A stretch of DNA of 64,000 nt from Canna indica (Eukaryota; Streptophyta; Magnoliopsida; Zingiberales; Cannaceae), in the NCBI GenBank assembly GCA_034359265.1, contig CP136892.1:86854001-86918000 (forward strand), written 5' to 3'. Positions within the stretch are counted from its first letter, which is position 1; each line of letters starts with the position of its first letter. Positions 48,801-60,601 of the stretch are shown in pieces. The notes under the pieces were generated by a model. The model made no database searches. It worked only from the letters and a program-made list of their open reading frames with translations, and had not been told where the DNA came from. The position numbers and the translations under genes are program-made.

Positions 48801-51800
48801 GTTTGTGTTATTTTGAACAGTGTTGTTATGTTCATAGACGATATTATATGTTTTGATTGATTTGAGGATTTTTTCCAGGTTCCTGGTGGTCCTGCCTATA
48901 AATATCTGGAACCTGGTGATGTGCTTGTTTGTGTTAATGGTGAGGTATGTTGGATAGACTACATGTTTCTTTCTTTATCCTATCTTTTTGATTCCTGAAG
49001 ATAGAAAATCTATGCCATCTGTTTTTTAACTTTTGGATTTGGAGCTTGCATAATATATAACATGCATAAGTATGCACTCTTTGTTCTTGGGTATATTGAT
49101 GCGTATATTATTGTCATTGTCGATGTTCTTTTTTTTGTTACCAAGTCTACCTTTGGAGCTATTGTTGTTCATTGTCAGATATATTACGTAATAAAACATG
49201 TATAATTTTATAGGCTAAACTTATTGTTTCTGCTGATTGCTGATCAAGCTGGAACCTTTGAACTTTAATTGTGAATTAATATGTAACTATGGATCTTACA
49301 GTTGTTAATATAATTAGCACCTGAATTGCTTAGTATAAACACATGTAAAATAGACTAGAGGTATATATTTGAGGATCATGAATGAATTAGTTTGTTTAAC
49401 CAAAATTCTCTTATTATATACACTTTTTTTTCTCTGTCACAGATACATCTGATAAGATCCTTGAGTCAAAAAGTCCAGTTGCAGCTGTCATTTAACCATG
49501 TCTAACTAAAATTTATTTGCAGGTTGTTACCCAATTTCTTAAACTGGAGACGTTACTTGATGACAATGTAAATGGGGATATAGATTTGCAGATTGAAAGA
49601 GGTGGAACTTCTTTGATTGTGAAGTTGAAGGTAAAGTTAAAAAATTTTCATAATAATTTTTGTCATCAACCCTATATAGAAATTTACATTGCACTTTAAG
49701 AGGTTGGTTATGCTTAATCCGTTCCTTAAAACTAATTTTGGTACAAGTGCTGATAGTATTTTTTCAGTTATCTTTGACAAGTTATATCACTATTCTTTCA
49801 GGTTCAAGACTTGCATTCCATAACGCCAAATTACTTTCTTGAAGTGAGTGGTGGAGTGATCCATCCTCTTTCTTATCAGCAGGTAATGGCCACCTATGTT
49901 CTTAACCATAGTATACTTTGTTTCAAAGAATCCACATAAATATGATATAAATGTACAAGGCTGTCTATGATTTGCTGTTGTTTCTTTCTTTATTGGAGGC
50001 AATTTGGAAACTTATCACTTGAATATACTAAAATCAATAGTGGAACCTACGAAAGCTTGTCAAGCAACAATAAATACTATGCCTCTGGACAGTACAACAA
50101 GGTCCTTTTTTTGTTACTCTTTTTTTTTTTGGAGTAACATGGTCATATTGGTATAAGCCTGAAAAATTACCGCAATGCTCTCAATCTACTTCAAAACTTG
50201 AATGACTCCTTGTTTCCATGTGGCATTTCTCATTATGCGTCCTGGTTGTGGCAATAATGCGGCGAAAAATCGGCGAAAACGCTAAATTTGTTGTCTAGTG
50301 CTACACGAAATTAATAGAGGATTGTTCAATACTTCAATGTATTGTCCTCAACTGTGAAATGAACGGACCTTATGTTAAGATTGATCGGTTGACCAAGATT
50401 CCCAAAAGCTTCAGCCCTTGAGAAATATCCCAATTGACTCTTAACAAATCTTAAGATGAATTTTCAGTTTTGTTGATTTGATTGACCAGTTGATTAGATA
50501 ATATGGACTATATGGTTAGCGTGTAATTTTCTGCAAACTGCTTTGATGTCAACATTTGACATAGCTGGTTGAGTTTTTATCAAGTAGCAGTTCAGCAGTC
50601 ACCACACCATTTTGGCAGTTTGCAAGGTAAGTGCTATGGCCGCACCAGTAGCTTGCTCACTTCAGCTTAACAGTTTTCTATTTACTAGTGATAGTCTCAT
50701 GAGTCATGAATATAGAAACTTAATTTTCCAAGGGCGTCTAGATGGAAAGAACTACTTTAATTGTTTTAACTTGACACATTTATTTCTATTAGGAATCCAT
50801 CTTATCTTATGTGTTTAAATTTGTAGAAACGTACCATTTCAAAATCTATTGCAATATGGTTTAATTATTTATTGTTTGAGACATAAATATTAGCATTAGC
50901 GATCAAACTTTTCTGATGAAATTTCTGTAAAATTTGAATTTGATTATGTTAGCAACTGAGCTTTTATGATGAGATTCCTGTAAGTTTTGGTTCTGATTAC
51001 ATGTGCATTGTGTATTTAGCTTAATATATAATTTTTTTCCTTAACAGGCTCGAAATTTCCGTTTCAAATGTGGCCTTGTATATGTTGCAGATACAGGGTA
51101 AGCTTTTCTTTTAAGGCACAATCTCTATTATTGTGTCGAATTACATTATTTGTTAGCAGCAGTTTTTGAGACAGATTTTGCATAATGCTTATCAAATTAA
51201 CATCCTTCAATCATAAAAAAATTGAATTCATTATGTTCAATGAGGAATTTGTTCTAATCTTTGTTTAATTGTTTAAGATTAATCTAAACAAGCAAAGCAT
51301 ACTCTTGTCTAATGTCAAATATTAGTAATTGAAAATAGGATATGCAAAATTTGATGTAAAATATTACTGCTTTCTTGTACAAGTTGTGGTATTCTTACGT
51401 AACGTTTCTCCTATTATTTTCTGTATTTTGTTAGTTAATAATGTAATTTAAGCTGATTTTTAGTGCAAGTTGTGCTCTGAGAATAAATTGATTTCGATTT
51501 GAATGTATTTTCAACCCCTGATGACATGATAGGCTTCTGATATCAAGGTGTAAGACATGAATCAAGCTTATTATCGCGACCAAAAAAATTTCGCGGTAGC
51601 GAACCTTGATATCGATATATCGTTTCACGACCGATATATCGTCCACTTCGCGACATATCGACAATATAATATATATTATAAAATTATACATATATATATA
51701 TATAATAGCAAACATAAATCATTTAACAGGGGCATTCGCTTGAAACAATAGAAATCAAATGGCTAATAACTAATTAAGTAAAATAGTTTAGGAGGGACAT

Positions 51801-54800
51801 AGCAGAGCAATTAGCAAACACCTTATAATATAAGACATGTTTTAAAAATGGAAATAATTTAAAACAATATAAAATGTCTCCATAAATCAATTGAACAAGG
51901 CAACAAGCTAATGTTTCACCCAGTTAAACGGCATGAATTGAGAAGCAAAGCTAATGAATATTTAAGTATTACTTGTACCAGTCAACAGTCAACACTCTTT
52001 GGAGGAAGAAAAACTACTAAGCACAAAATGAAGAAGAAGACCACAACAAAAAATGAAGAAGAAAAGAAAAAGAAGACAATAAGAAGAAAAAAAAGAAGAA
52101 AGAAAAGAAGAAAAGAAAAGAAGAAGAAAATAAAGAAATCTGCGAATCTGGAAAGGGAGTTGGGTTTTTTTTTTTGAAGTTAGGGTTTTCTCCATATCTC
52201 GTCGATATCTCGTCCATATCGTCCATATCTCGTCCATATCGTCCATATCTCGTCCATCCATGGACGAGATCTCGACGAGATGGAAGAAATCTCGAGAATA
52301 TTCATCTCGTCCAGACGAGATAGGATTTCTGGCCGAGACAACGATATCTCGTCGATATCTCGACGAGATATCGACGAGATGATAACACTGACATGAATAA
52401 TATTGCATTCCAGTTGTTTTTTTAAAACCAATTTTGGTATTGTGATATTCAATTTATTATTAAATTTCTTAGTTTCCAATGGTACATAAAGGGTCAATTT
52501 TCCTACTAGGATGCCCTGTAATTTAGTAGCTGGCCTCACTTTATCTTACGAATCACATTTGGACTTTAGTTTTTGCCCAGTCCATCCGCAAGTAGACATT
52601 GTTTGTTATGGTCACCCAAAATTTCAAAATCTGGTGTGAGATATTTTACTTTCTGTACTGCATCTGAGTAGTTCGTTGCAGGTATATGCTCTCTCGAGCT
52701 GGTGTTCCACGCCACGCCATTATCAAGAAGCTTGCTGGAGAAGAGACATTACAAATTGACGATTTTATATCAGTTCTGTCCAAACTATCTAGAGGGGCCC
52801 GTGTGCCTTTAGAATATGTCAGCTATGTGGATCGCCATCGGAATAAGGTTCTGATCATTTTCTTATGTGGTTAAATTTAGCATGCTGTTTCTTTTTGGAC
52901 TTCCAGGTGTGCTATATATTTAGCCATTAATCTCTTCCTTACATTAGACTAATATATTTATTCACAAGTCACAACAGGACGGTTTCTCTTATTTATGGGT
53001 TCAGTTTTTGAGTTGGTCATTTATGACATATTTAGAACTTAATGAAGACTACCATGATTTCCATTTGCTAGCTTCATGCATCCTTTTCACTTGCACACGG
53101 TATTGGATAATTTACTGTTAATTTATAGGTTTAATTATGTTTTTGGTCCCTCAAAATATCATATTTTTTCCGTTTGGTCCCTCATTTTTAAAAACTTTCC
53201 ATTTAGTCTCCCAAAATTTAAATACGTTTCCGTGTTAACTTTCCGTTAACTTTTGATGTTAAGTGCCAACATTGAATTCAGACATGGACTAAAGAGGGAC
53301 CAAACAAAAAAAAGATATTTTAAGGGACTAGATGGAAAAAATATATATTTTAATGACCTAAAACATAACAATATACATTTTAATAACCTAAAGGATAACA
53401 ATATATAATTATGTTTTAGGTTATTAAAATATATATTTTTTCCATCTAGTCCTTAAAATATTTTATTTTTCCGTTTGGTCCCTCTTTAGTCCATGTCAGT
53501 ATTCCATGTTGGCACTTAACATCAAAAATTAATAGAGGGATCAAACGGAAACGAAAATAATTTTTGAGGGACTAAACGGAAAGTTTTTGAAAACGAGGGA
53601 CCAAACGGAAAAAACATGATATTTTGAGGGATCAAAAACATAATTAAGCCTACTTTATATCTACTTTTCTCATGATGATGCTCATGAGTTATTAGCTTCA
53701 TTCTGTTATAATTAATTTATGAATATGCTTGCAGTCAGTTTTGGTCACAATTGATCGTCATGAATGGTATGCTCCTCCCCAACTATATGTCCGTAATGAT
53801 AGCACAGGGTTATGGATAGCTAGGCCAGCAATAGCAGCTGACTCTGCCTTATTATCTTTGACTATCAACTCTGGTAGAATAAGCACCTCCCCTATAGTGA
53901 CAACAGTGGTCGGATCAGATCAATTGGAAGATAATCATCAGAGCAACAATGAAAACCGGGCAGATGGGTGTAATAGAATGCAGACTGATGATGAGAACAC
54001 TGTTGATGATTCAATATCCGCTGATGGTTCTGTTACTGACAAGAAAAGGCGCCGATTAGAGGGAGATTCAGTAGTAGAGGGGAGAGTATTCTCTAATGGA
54101 GCTTTGGATGACTTTAAAGATCAGGCTTTTGAGCATCAAACCAACTTGGAAAATACAGAGGTTTTACATGATCAGGTAGCTGTTCGGACCAATGCATCAC
54201 TTGCAGAACAGGTGATCGAGCCCACTCTTGTAATGTTTGAGGTAAGAAAAGTAGTTCCTTCAATATTTGTTTCCAAACTGGAAAATCTTTATGTTCATAA
54301 GTGAAAAGTTTATGTTTCCATAGCTATATTTATCTGTATAATTTGGTGAAAAATTTCCTTCAATATTTTATCCATTTCATGAAGTATCTCTTCGTTTGTA
54401 ATTTGTATTAGCTTATGTAGAGTCATTGTTTCCATGAACTGATACTTGAACTTGTTTGAACCATCGTGGTTAGTTAATTGCTTTGGTAGAATATGCAGTC
54501 TTGTGACATTCTATATGACGACGACCACATGTGCAGGTTCATGTACCACCATCATGTATGATTGATGGTGTGCACTCTCAACATTTTTTCGGCACAGGAG
54601 TTATTGTACACCATTCAGAAACCATGGGATTAGCTGCTGTGGACAAGAATACCGTTGCAGTGTCTGTGTCCGATGTGATGCTGTCATTTGCTGCATATCC
54701 TATGGAAATTCCAGGAGAGGTAAGGTGCTTCTTATATTATCTAAGTCTAGACCAGTACACCACCATTGTACTTATGGATTTTTCTCAGGTTGTCTTTTTG

Positions 54801-57800
54801 CACCCTGTTCACAATTATGCTCTTGTTGCTTATAATCCTTCTGCTCTGGGGATGGGTGCTTCCAGTGTTCATGCAGCTGAACTTCTTTCTGGTTAGTTAT
54901 CTGGAAACAATCTTCTTTCTTTGATAAAATATTCTGCGAGATTCTTTCCAAGTGTATATAGTAGTAACTTGAAATAACATAAATATTTAGCAGAATTCCA
55001 TTTATTGTTTTTAAGAGAATGCTTGAAATATACTGCCTAAATTTAGCTATATAGTTGCCTAAAGGATACTGTAGATAATCAATTGAACCCTGTAGTGTTG
55101 TGCTTGTGTAAATTATTTGCGAAAGTTAAGTAGTTAACTACACTAGCATGGAACTAGTTGAAATTGTTAAAGAAACTGCACGAGGAACTCCCACACTTTG
55201 TTGTGGTTTTCCATGTACCTACTGTGTATGTGTAATATAAGCAGAGTCTTGATCAATAATTTATTGACCTTGCCTTTTACACTGACCACAATTGGATAGG
55301 GAAGCAAAAATCATGTAAAAAGATTTATCTTAGGTTTATAAAGTTTAATATATGCAACAACATACGGTAATGTTCCAGCAATGTATGATCAGTTATGTTA
55401 ATTTTCTCATACTATTAAGCTTTGTTCTGGGCTTCATCAATGAAGAATAGAAAGAAAGAAAGAAAGAAAGGGTTACCCGATGCACGAAGCAATCCCACTT
55501 TTGTGGGCTCTGGGGAGGATTGATGTAAACCATCTTCCCCTTTTTGATTCCGTGGCTCGAACCCATGACCTCGAGATCACAAGTGGGTAGCCAATGGAGA
55601 AAAGCATAATCAGTATATATTGGGATGAGCTTCAGACTGAATGTTTGGTCCAAAGCTAATTTCTTACTCAAAAAATAATCTAATTAACTAAGCAAACCAT
55701 ATAGTCTTCTAGCTGAGTTAATTCAGTCTATATGTAGTAATATACATAAAGTAACTTATGGCCATACAAATTTTTTGTTTTGTAGATCTTACTTTTCTAG
55801 CTGTATCATAAATTGACTTTGCAGATATAAAGTACAACTGTTCTTTATCTTCTAATTAATTTCGAGTTAATGCTTTCTGAACAATTTTCCAGAGCCCGCT
55901 TTACGCAGAGGAGATTCTGTATATCTTGTGGGATTAAGTAGAAGTTTACAAGCAACATCTAGGAAATCTATAGTGACCAATCCATGTGCTGCTCTTAATA
56001 TTGGGTCAGCTGACTGCCCACGGTATAGAGCGACTAATATGGAAGTTGTTGAACTTGATACTGGTGAGTTCTCATCTGGAATTTAGTGTTGTTAGATATC
56101 TGGATATACCTTTTAGAGAATAGGCTATTTGCTTTACCTACTAATGTTTTCTTGGCTTCAGATTTTGGTAGTACTTTTTCTGGTGTGCTTACTGATGAGC
56201 ATGGAAGGGTTCAAGCATTATGGGCAAGCTTTTCTACTCAGGTATTCATGTTTAGATGCTTTACTATAAACATACTTTTCTGTGAAACATGTTTATAAAC
56301 AAAATTTTCCATGACCTGCGGTGTAGCTGAAGTATGGTTGCAGCTCATTGGAAGATCATCAGTTTGTTAGAGGCATACCCATCTATGCAGTCAGTCAAGT
56401 TCTTGAGAAAATTATCCATGGGGCACCAGGACCACCTCTTCTCATTAATGGCATAAAGAGGCCAATGCCACTTGTTAGAATTCTGGAAGTGGAGCTATAT
56501 CCTACCTTGCTATCGAAGGCTAGAAATTTTGGACTGAGTGACAAGTGGGTACAGGCAAGTGTGATTAGCTCATTCTCAATTACTATTATGCTTCTTTTTT
56601 ACAAAGTAATTCATTATACTGCAGTCATAATGATTTCAGTTCCTATTAATAAAGATCAAGGAATTTAGATGTCTTAAACCAACTTTTGTGAACCATAAAC
56701 ACTAATCATGGTGTGGTTTCTATTAGTTCACCGTTGGATTAATCATGAGGTTCTTCTTTTTTACAACTTTTGATATCTTTTTGACTTCTTTTCTACTAAT
56801 CATGGTTCTTATTTTCAGGCACTTGCCAAAAAGGATCCAGTTAGAAGACAAGTTCTGCGTGTAAAAGGTTGTTTAGCGGGTTCAAAAGCTGAGGGTCTGT
56901 TAGAGCAAGGGGACATGATTCTAGCAATCAATAAAGAACCAACTACATGCTTCCTAGACATAGAGAATGCTTGCAGGGAGTTAGACAAATGTGACAGCAA
57001 TGATGGAGAACTTAAACTGACAATTTTACGTCAGGTAGATGAGAAAGCTGATGCAGAAAACATTAAGTATTTAACAATAATTGAGACAATTTTTTGTTGA
57101 TACAGGGTCAAGAAAGAGAGATTGTTGTTGGAACTGACAGAAGGGATGGTAATGGTACAACACGCATGGTCAACTGGTGTGGATGCATAATTCAGGATCC
57201 ACATTCAGCAGTACGTGCACTTGGATTTCTTCCTGAAGAAGGACATGGGGTATATGTGGCAAGGTAAGAAACTAGCATCTTTTTTCTTTTTTTTAAAAAA
57301 ATTATATTTACTGAACTAGATGTAATTTCAGTATTTCACATTCATTAAAATTATATGGCTATCAAGATATGTTGCTTACAGTGAAGAAATGAGAAATAAA
57401 TCAAAGTTGAGTTCTGTGCCTGCTTTGAGATTCTTGTACATAGCCTTGTGATTTTGGTGTTATATGTGGTTATGAGCATCACATTACTTTTTCTTCATTT
57501 CAGATGGTGCCATGGCAGTCCGGTACATAGATATGGCCTTTATGCCCTACAGTGGATAGTTGAGGTAAACGGGAAACTAACACCTGATCTCGAAACATTT
57601 CTGGAAGTAGTAAAGGTATGGCTTATGTTGCCCCAAACGTGGAATTGTTCATAGTAGATTACCATATTCTTTCTCATTTAATGTGAGATTCTTTCTCTTC
57701 AAAAACCTTAGGGCTTGGAGCATGGAGAATTTGTGAGAGTTAAGACAGTTCATTTAAATGGGAAGCCACATGTACTGACGTTGAAGCAGGATCTTCACTA

Positions 57801-57915
57801 CTGGCCTACATGGGAACTTAAATTTGACCCAGAGACAGCCATGTGGCGCCGGAGAGTGATCAAAGCTTTGAGCTGCAATGAAATATCTGGAGACAGTACG
57901 AGTTCTAAGTTGTGA
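39845..57915 (+). CDS. DEGP7: DEG7-type (Do-like 7) serine protease with PDZ domains
   Basis: Twenty-four exons, about 1120 aa (Arabidopsis DEGP7 is about 1100): 39845-40133, 40239-40309, 41550-41684, 42430-42488, 43829-43865, 44352-44477, 45647-45736, 48526-48591, 48740-48796, 48879-48944, 49523-49630, 49802-49882, 51048-51097, 52682-52847, 53735-54241, 54537-54719, 54789-54891, 55893-56063, 56162-56241, 56327-56554, 56819-57034, 57106-57263, 57504-57615, 57712-57915. The first trypsin-like domain has a complete triad: His92 (TNRHVV), Asp123 (HDFGFF), Ser207 (GGSSGSP). PDZ-like segments follow, e.g. [21 protein letters not shown] second protease-like domain (about 637-850) has lost the triad, and two further PDZ-like segments end the protein. 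The intron after 56554 starts with GC. DEG7 proteases degrade damaged proteins; Arabidopsis DEG7 has been linked to photosystem II repair. No obvious transit peptide is visible, so location is uncertain. Confidence 0.92.
40310..41549. other. DEGP7 intron 2
   Basis: 1.24-kb intron with standard splice sites. I see no element or hidden gene in it. Confidence 0.6.
42527..42706. mobile_element. Possible degenerate MITE in DEGP7 intron 4
   Basis: AGGATATGGTAAGATAGGAT at the left and CTTATCCTATTCCCTTTATC at the right are roughly inverted. They resemble the AGGATAAG-rich ends of the MITE at 48039-48247. Ends and target-site duplication are not clear. Confidence 0.35.
45164..45400 (+). mobile_element. 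CACTA (En/Spm) element end in DEGP7 intron 6
   Basis: Begins CACTACCGGAAAA, the consensus CACTA terminal repeat, followed by subterminal motifs CCAACAGTTGG, GACTGTTGG, CCCAACGGTTG and GCTGTTGGG in both orientations. I did not find the matching opposite end (TTTTC.GGTAGTG), so this is a fragment or one end of a deleted element. The right boundary is approximate. Confidence 0.6.
47216..47275 (-). mobile_element. SINE fragment in DEGP7 intron 7
   Basis: CCCAGTGCACGAAGCAACCA and the following TTTTGTGGG...GGGGAGGGTTGATGT match the corresponding segment of the longer SINE at 55471-55600. Confidence 0.5.
47490..47640. repeat. Roughly 80-bp tandem duplication in DEGP7 intron 7
   Basis: GTTGCATGGTCCATGACTTG...TTAACCAAGCATTTAAATGA is followed by a second diverged copy, GTTGCATGTTCCATGATCTG...TTAACCAAGCATTTGCATGA. 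Non-coding. Confidence 0.65.
48039..48247. mobile_element. Tourist-like MITE with TTA target-site duplication
   Basis: The left end GTGCTTGTTTGCTTCATAGG and the right end, reverse-complemented, TGGTATGTTTGTTTCATTGG form a terminal inverted repeat. TTA lies on both sides (48036-48038 and 48248-48250), the target preference of PIF/Harbinger MITEs. 209 bp, non-coding, in DEGP7 intron 7. Confidence 0.65.
52025..52160. repeat. Polypurine tract (GAA/AAG-rich)
   Basis: About 135 bp almost entirely A and G on the plus strand, within the hAT element. The Lys-rich open frame across it is a composition artefact. Confidence 0.85.
52205..52256. repeat. 20-bp tandem repeat in hAT subterminal region
   Basis: ATATCTCGTCCATATCGTCC is repeated two and a half times and runs directly into an inverted repeat, ATCTCGTCCA-TCCA-TGGACGAGAT. 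Confidence 0.9.
52346..52380. repeat. Perfect 17-bp-arm palindrome near the hAT right end
   Basis: ATCTCGTCGATATCTCG, one A, then its exact reverse complement, 10 bp from the element terminus. It is probably a transposase-binding or fold-back structure. Confidence 0.95.
53128..53650. mobile_element. Mutator-like MITE with long inverted repeats, DEGP7 intron 14
   Basis: The two halves are inverted copies of one another over almost the whole 523 bp: GGTTTAATTATGTTTTTGGT at the left and its diverged complement ending CATAATTAAGCC at the right, with repeated GGTCCCTC and GAGGGACC words. The flanks TAATTTATA (53119-53127) and TACTTTATA (53651-53659) match at 8 of 9 positions, the 9-bp duplication of Mutator elements. 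The centre (about 53385-53410) is a short AT-rich spacer. Non-coding. Confidence 0.8.
55466..55600 (-). mobile_element. tRNA-derived SINE (Au-like) in DEGP7 intron 17
   Basis: On the minus strand it carries GGTTCGAGCC (55554-55563), an exact RNA polymerase III B box, in the context GTCATGGGTTCGAGCCACGG. The CTGGGGAGG...GCACGAAGC body seen in plant SINEs follows, then a (CTTT)n tail at 55448-55470. The A box is degenerate. No clear target-site duplication. Confidence 0.6.
56555..56818 (+). other. GC-AG intron 20 of DEGP7
   Basis: The donor reads CAG|GCAAGT and the acceptor TTTTCAG|GCA. Joining gives [20 protein letters not shown], matching the family. No GT donor nearby keeps the frame. GC-AG introns are a minor, well-known class spliced by the U2 spliceosome. 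Confidence 0.85.
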
Positions 57916-58840
57916 AACATTCCTTGCTTGAGCTCTATAGAAATCTCAGTTTTAGCAATGGCACCAAGAAACGAGGTTGGTGATTACACGGCTACAATAG
58001 GTTATAAAGTAAAATTATTTCCCAATGAGGAAAATTGTTGTAAATTATCTCATCATTCTACATTTCTAGGTATATGGTCGACCTCTCTCCAAAATAATAA
58101 GTTCTATATCCTATTAATATTGAATAATTATTTCAAGATTATTTCAACTTTCTTTTTTGGTTTTACCAATTCAATTGTTTTTGATGCTGGGTTACTCCCA
58201 GCTGTACTCTTGTTGAGCTAAGTGAGATATTCAAAATGCATTACCTGGGTACCTAGGTGTATATGAAATAAAGGATGAAATAGGATTAGCAAATGTTTGA
58301 AGCTTCAGGTTTAGTTGATTAACTACTGAATGATATGTTTTTGAAATATTCTCCAGTAATTACTTTTGATTGTTCTTGGTTTATATGTTTCAATGATTTA
58401 TATAGTCACTGGAGAATGTAAAACTGATAATCAGGATTTTGGAAACATCTGAGTGCATAAAAGACATGCGAATCTTGATCTAATTTCAGAGCAATCCCAA
58501 AAGAGTGAATGTTCTACTAATGCATCATGACCTTGAAATCCTCATATATATATATAACCAAAACAATAGACCGTCGATACCTCATGCTGCATAAACACAT
58601 GTATCACATTATATAACCAAATATTGAGGCACATGTAGTTAACTTATCCAAACACCTCATGCTGCATAATAACTAGACTGTCTGAGTAATGAGTCGTGCA
58701 TAAACACTAGATTAACTATATTTTCTGGATAATAACTAGATAAACACACGTATGGATCTGAATTAAAACCAAATAATAACTTTATTCCAGCAATTTAATT
58801 TCATGAAATAGAGATCCAATTTAACACATAACATGATTCA
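57916..58840. other. 3' flank of DEGP7 and intergenic DNA
   Basis: Probable 3' UTR to about 58250, then AT-rich sequence. CTCATGCTGCATAA recurs at about 58580 and 58656. No gene. Confidence 0.5.
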
Positions 58841-59184
58841 CCTAGAATTAGAAATTGCCAGAGGGGAGGAAGCGCCGAAGACGATGAGGCGTGGTCGCAG
58901 TCGCAGACAGGCGGAGCGGGGGAGATCGCCGGAGGGGAGGAAGTGCCGGAGTGCAGGATCGGCTGGTCGCTGGTCGCGGTGTCGCACGGTGTGGAGAGAA
59001 ATGTCGAGACTCGCGAAATAAGTTAACCATAACTCCAAATTTTTGGCTTATTTATTCGGTTTTCGGTTCGGGTAGGTTCCTGAATTTCAGGAATAGGATC
59101 CAAACCAAATACCAGTGTTTGGGTTCAGTTCGGGTTAAGAACCGAACATGGCACTGTTGAAACCGAATAGTGAACAACCCTACA
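58841..59184 (-). mobile_element. Probable truncated hAT-like element
   Basis: The right end, reverse-complemented, reads TAGGGTTGTTCACTATTCGG, a hAT-style terminus. Just inside it are several GGTTCGG/CCGAAC words, the usual subterminal motif of this group. The left part (58850-59020) is unusually GC-rich for the surroundings. I found no matching left terminal repeat or target-site duplication, so it is incomplete or its left limit is misplaced. Confidence 0.4.
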
Positions 59185-60601
59185 TGTGTTGTTTTAGATT
59201 AGGGTAACTATTTGAAATGAAGTCTAAAGATATTAAGGACTGACGGACAAAGATAAGAAGTATTCAAAGATTAATCACTTCTTGAGTCATGATTATTCTC
59301 GAATCATAGAGGTTAGACATTCTTAAATCTTAATCTTGGTTAGACATTCCAGTATAGGTATCAATTATTAAATTAAATTTGTTAAATAAATTATTAATAT
59401 TTAATCATCTAAAATTCAACACCATTGTTTCTTTTTTTTTCTATAGAAAAAGTAATATCAATATTATCTATGTTATTTCTACATAATATTTTTATATATT
59501 GTTAAATATATTTTATTTTTAAAGTTATCCCACTTGAGTTGGAAGTTATGGGTCCGACGAAAATAACTTCTATGCAAGGAAGGCTGCGTAAGAGTCCATA
59601 AAAATGAGATTGTTTCCTACACTTTGGGTCACCATATATTAAATATTATTTATTTTTATTGCAATTCATTTGATGAAATAGTTGATTCATCAAATTTATA
59701 AGTTCAAATAACTGGTCTTATTAAAATGTTTAAGTTAAAAATTGTTGATAGTATATTTATCTGAGTCCAAGGACGAAACTTGCCTACTATAATTCTGTTA
59801 TATTTAATTATGATTATTTTAAAATACATTATATGCATATATTTGACCACTACATAATGATATCTTGTACATAATATATTCGCCAATAAACTATATATAT
59901 TTCATTATTTTGTCAGAATATTCTACTGGTTCGCTCTGCTGCTTTTGATTATTTTGTCAGAATTAATATCTACTGTTTCGCCAACAACTCTTGTATTTAT
60001 AAAGGTGAAATTCATATAAGCCAAGAGTAGGAACTCGAGTCTCAACTTGTTGGAGAATAGAAAGCAAAAGCTCTGGCTTTATCTTAATTTATTTGTACTG
60101 AAACTTAAAGCTTCTTGCCTTGCAAGCATCTCAACTCTTTGCTTCCAACCTAAATCATTGGAATACACACATATACCAAACCTTAATGGACACCTTAACC
60201 ATTCCAAATATAAAATGCATGCATCCATCCTCAGTTCCATATATTACTTCTACTAAGATTCCTAACCTGAACAAGTTCGATTCTGATACCATATATTGTG
60301 AACACAATTGCATGCGACACAATGTTGCTATGAGGTTGTTACTGTTACATGAAGAGAGAAATCCAATGCTACTGAGATCTTTTCTCCTGCTTTTTTTCTG
60401 TCTCTCTCCCACCAAAGATAGTAACACTGTCGGATGAACAAATAAATAAACAATCCAAGTGAGTTGCTATTTCTTTTTCCACCTGTACATCATTCCATGT
60501 CCAAAAGCTCTCCGTCGTCTACTTTACTACATACCTTTGCTAAGCTCCTGCTTAGTTAAAAGGGAAGTGCTCGATGCATGCAATCCACCTCACACTCGAT
60601 C
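59185..60601. other. AT-rich intergenic DNA
   Basis: No gene recognised. It includes the upstream region of the small gene at 60602. Confidence 0.5.

Larger units (their letters stand above)
51563..52390. mobile_element. hAT-type non-autonomous element in DEGP7 intron 13
   Basis: Flanked by a perfect 8-bp duplication, ACATGAAT (51555-51562 and 52391-52398). The ends CAAGCTTATTATCGCG and, reverse-complemented, CAGTGTTATCATCTCG match at about 11 of 16 positions. Both subterminal regions are packed with palindromic words (CGATATATCG on the left; TCGATATCTCGACGAGATAT-like on the right). The middle is AT-rich and then a long purine tract (52025-52160). No transposase reading frame is present. Confidence 0.75.

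Noticed and set aside
51911..52177. Lys-rich open frame
   Set aside because: It arises from the polypurine tract inside the hAT element.
58833..59160. Open frames in the GC-rich patch
   Set aside because: Present in several phases on both strands, no domain, and the patch abuts a hAT-like terminus; treated as transposon sequence.
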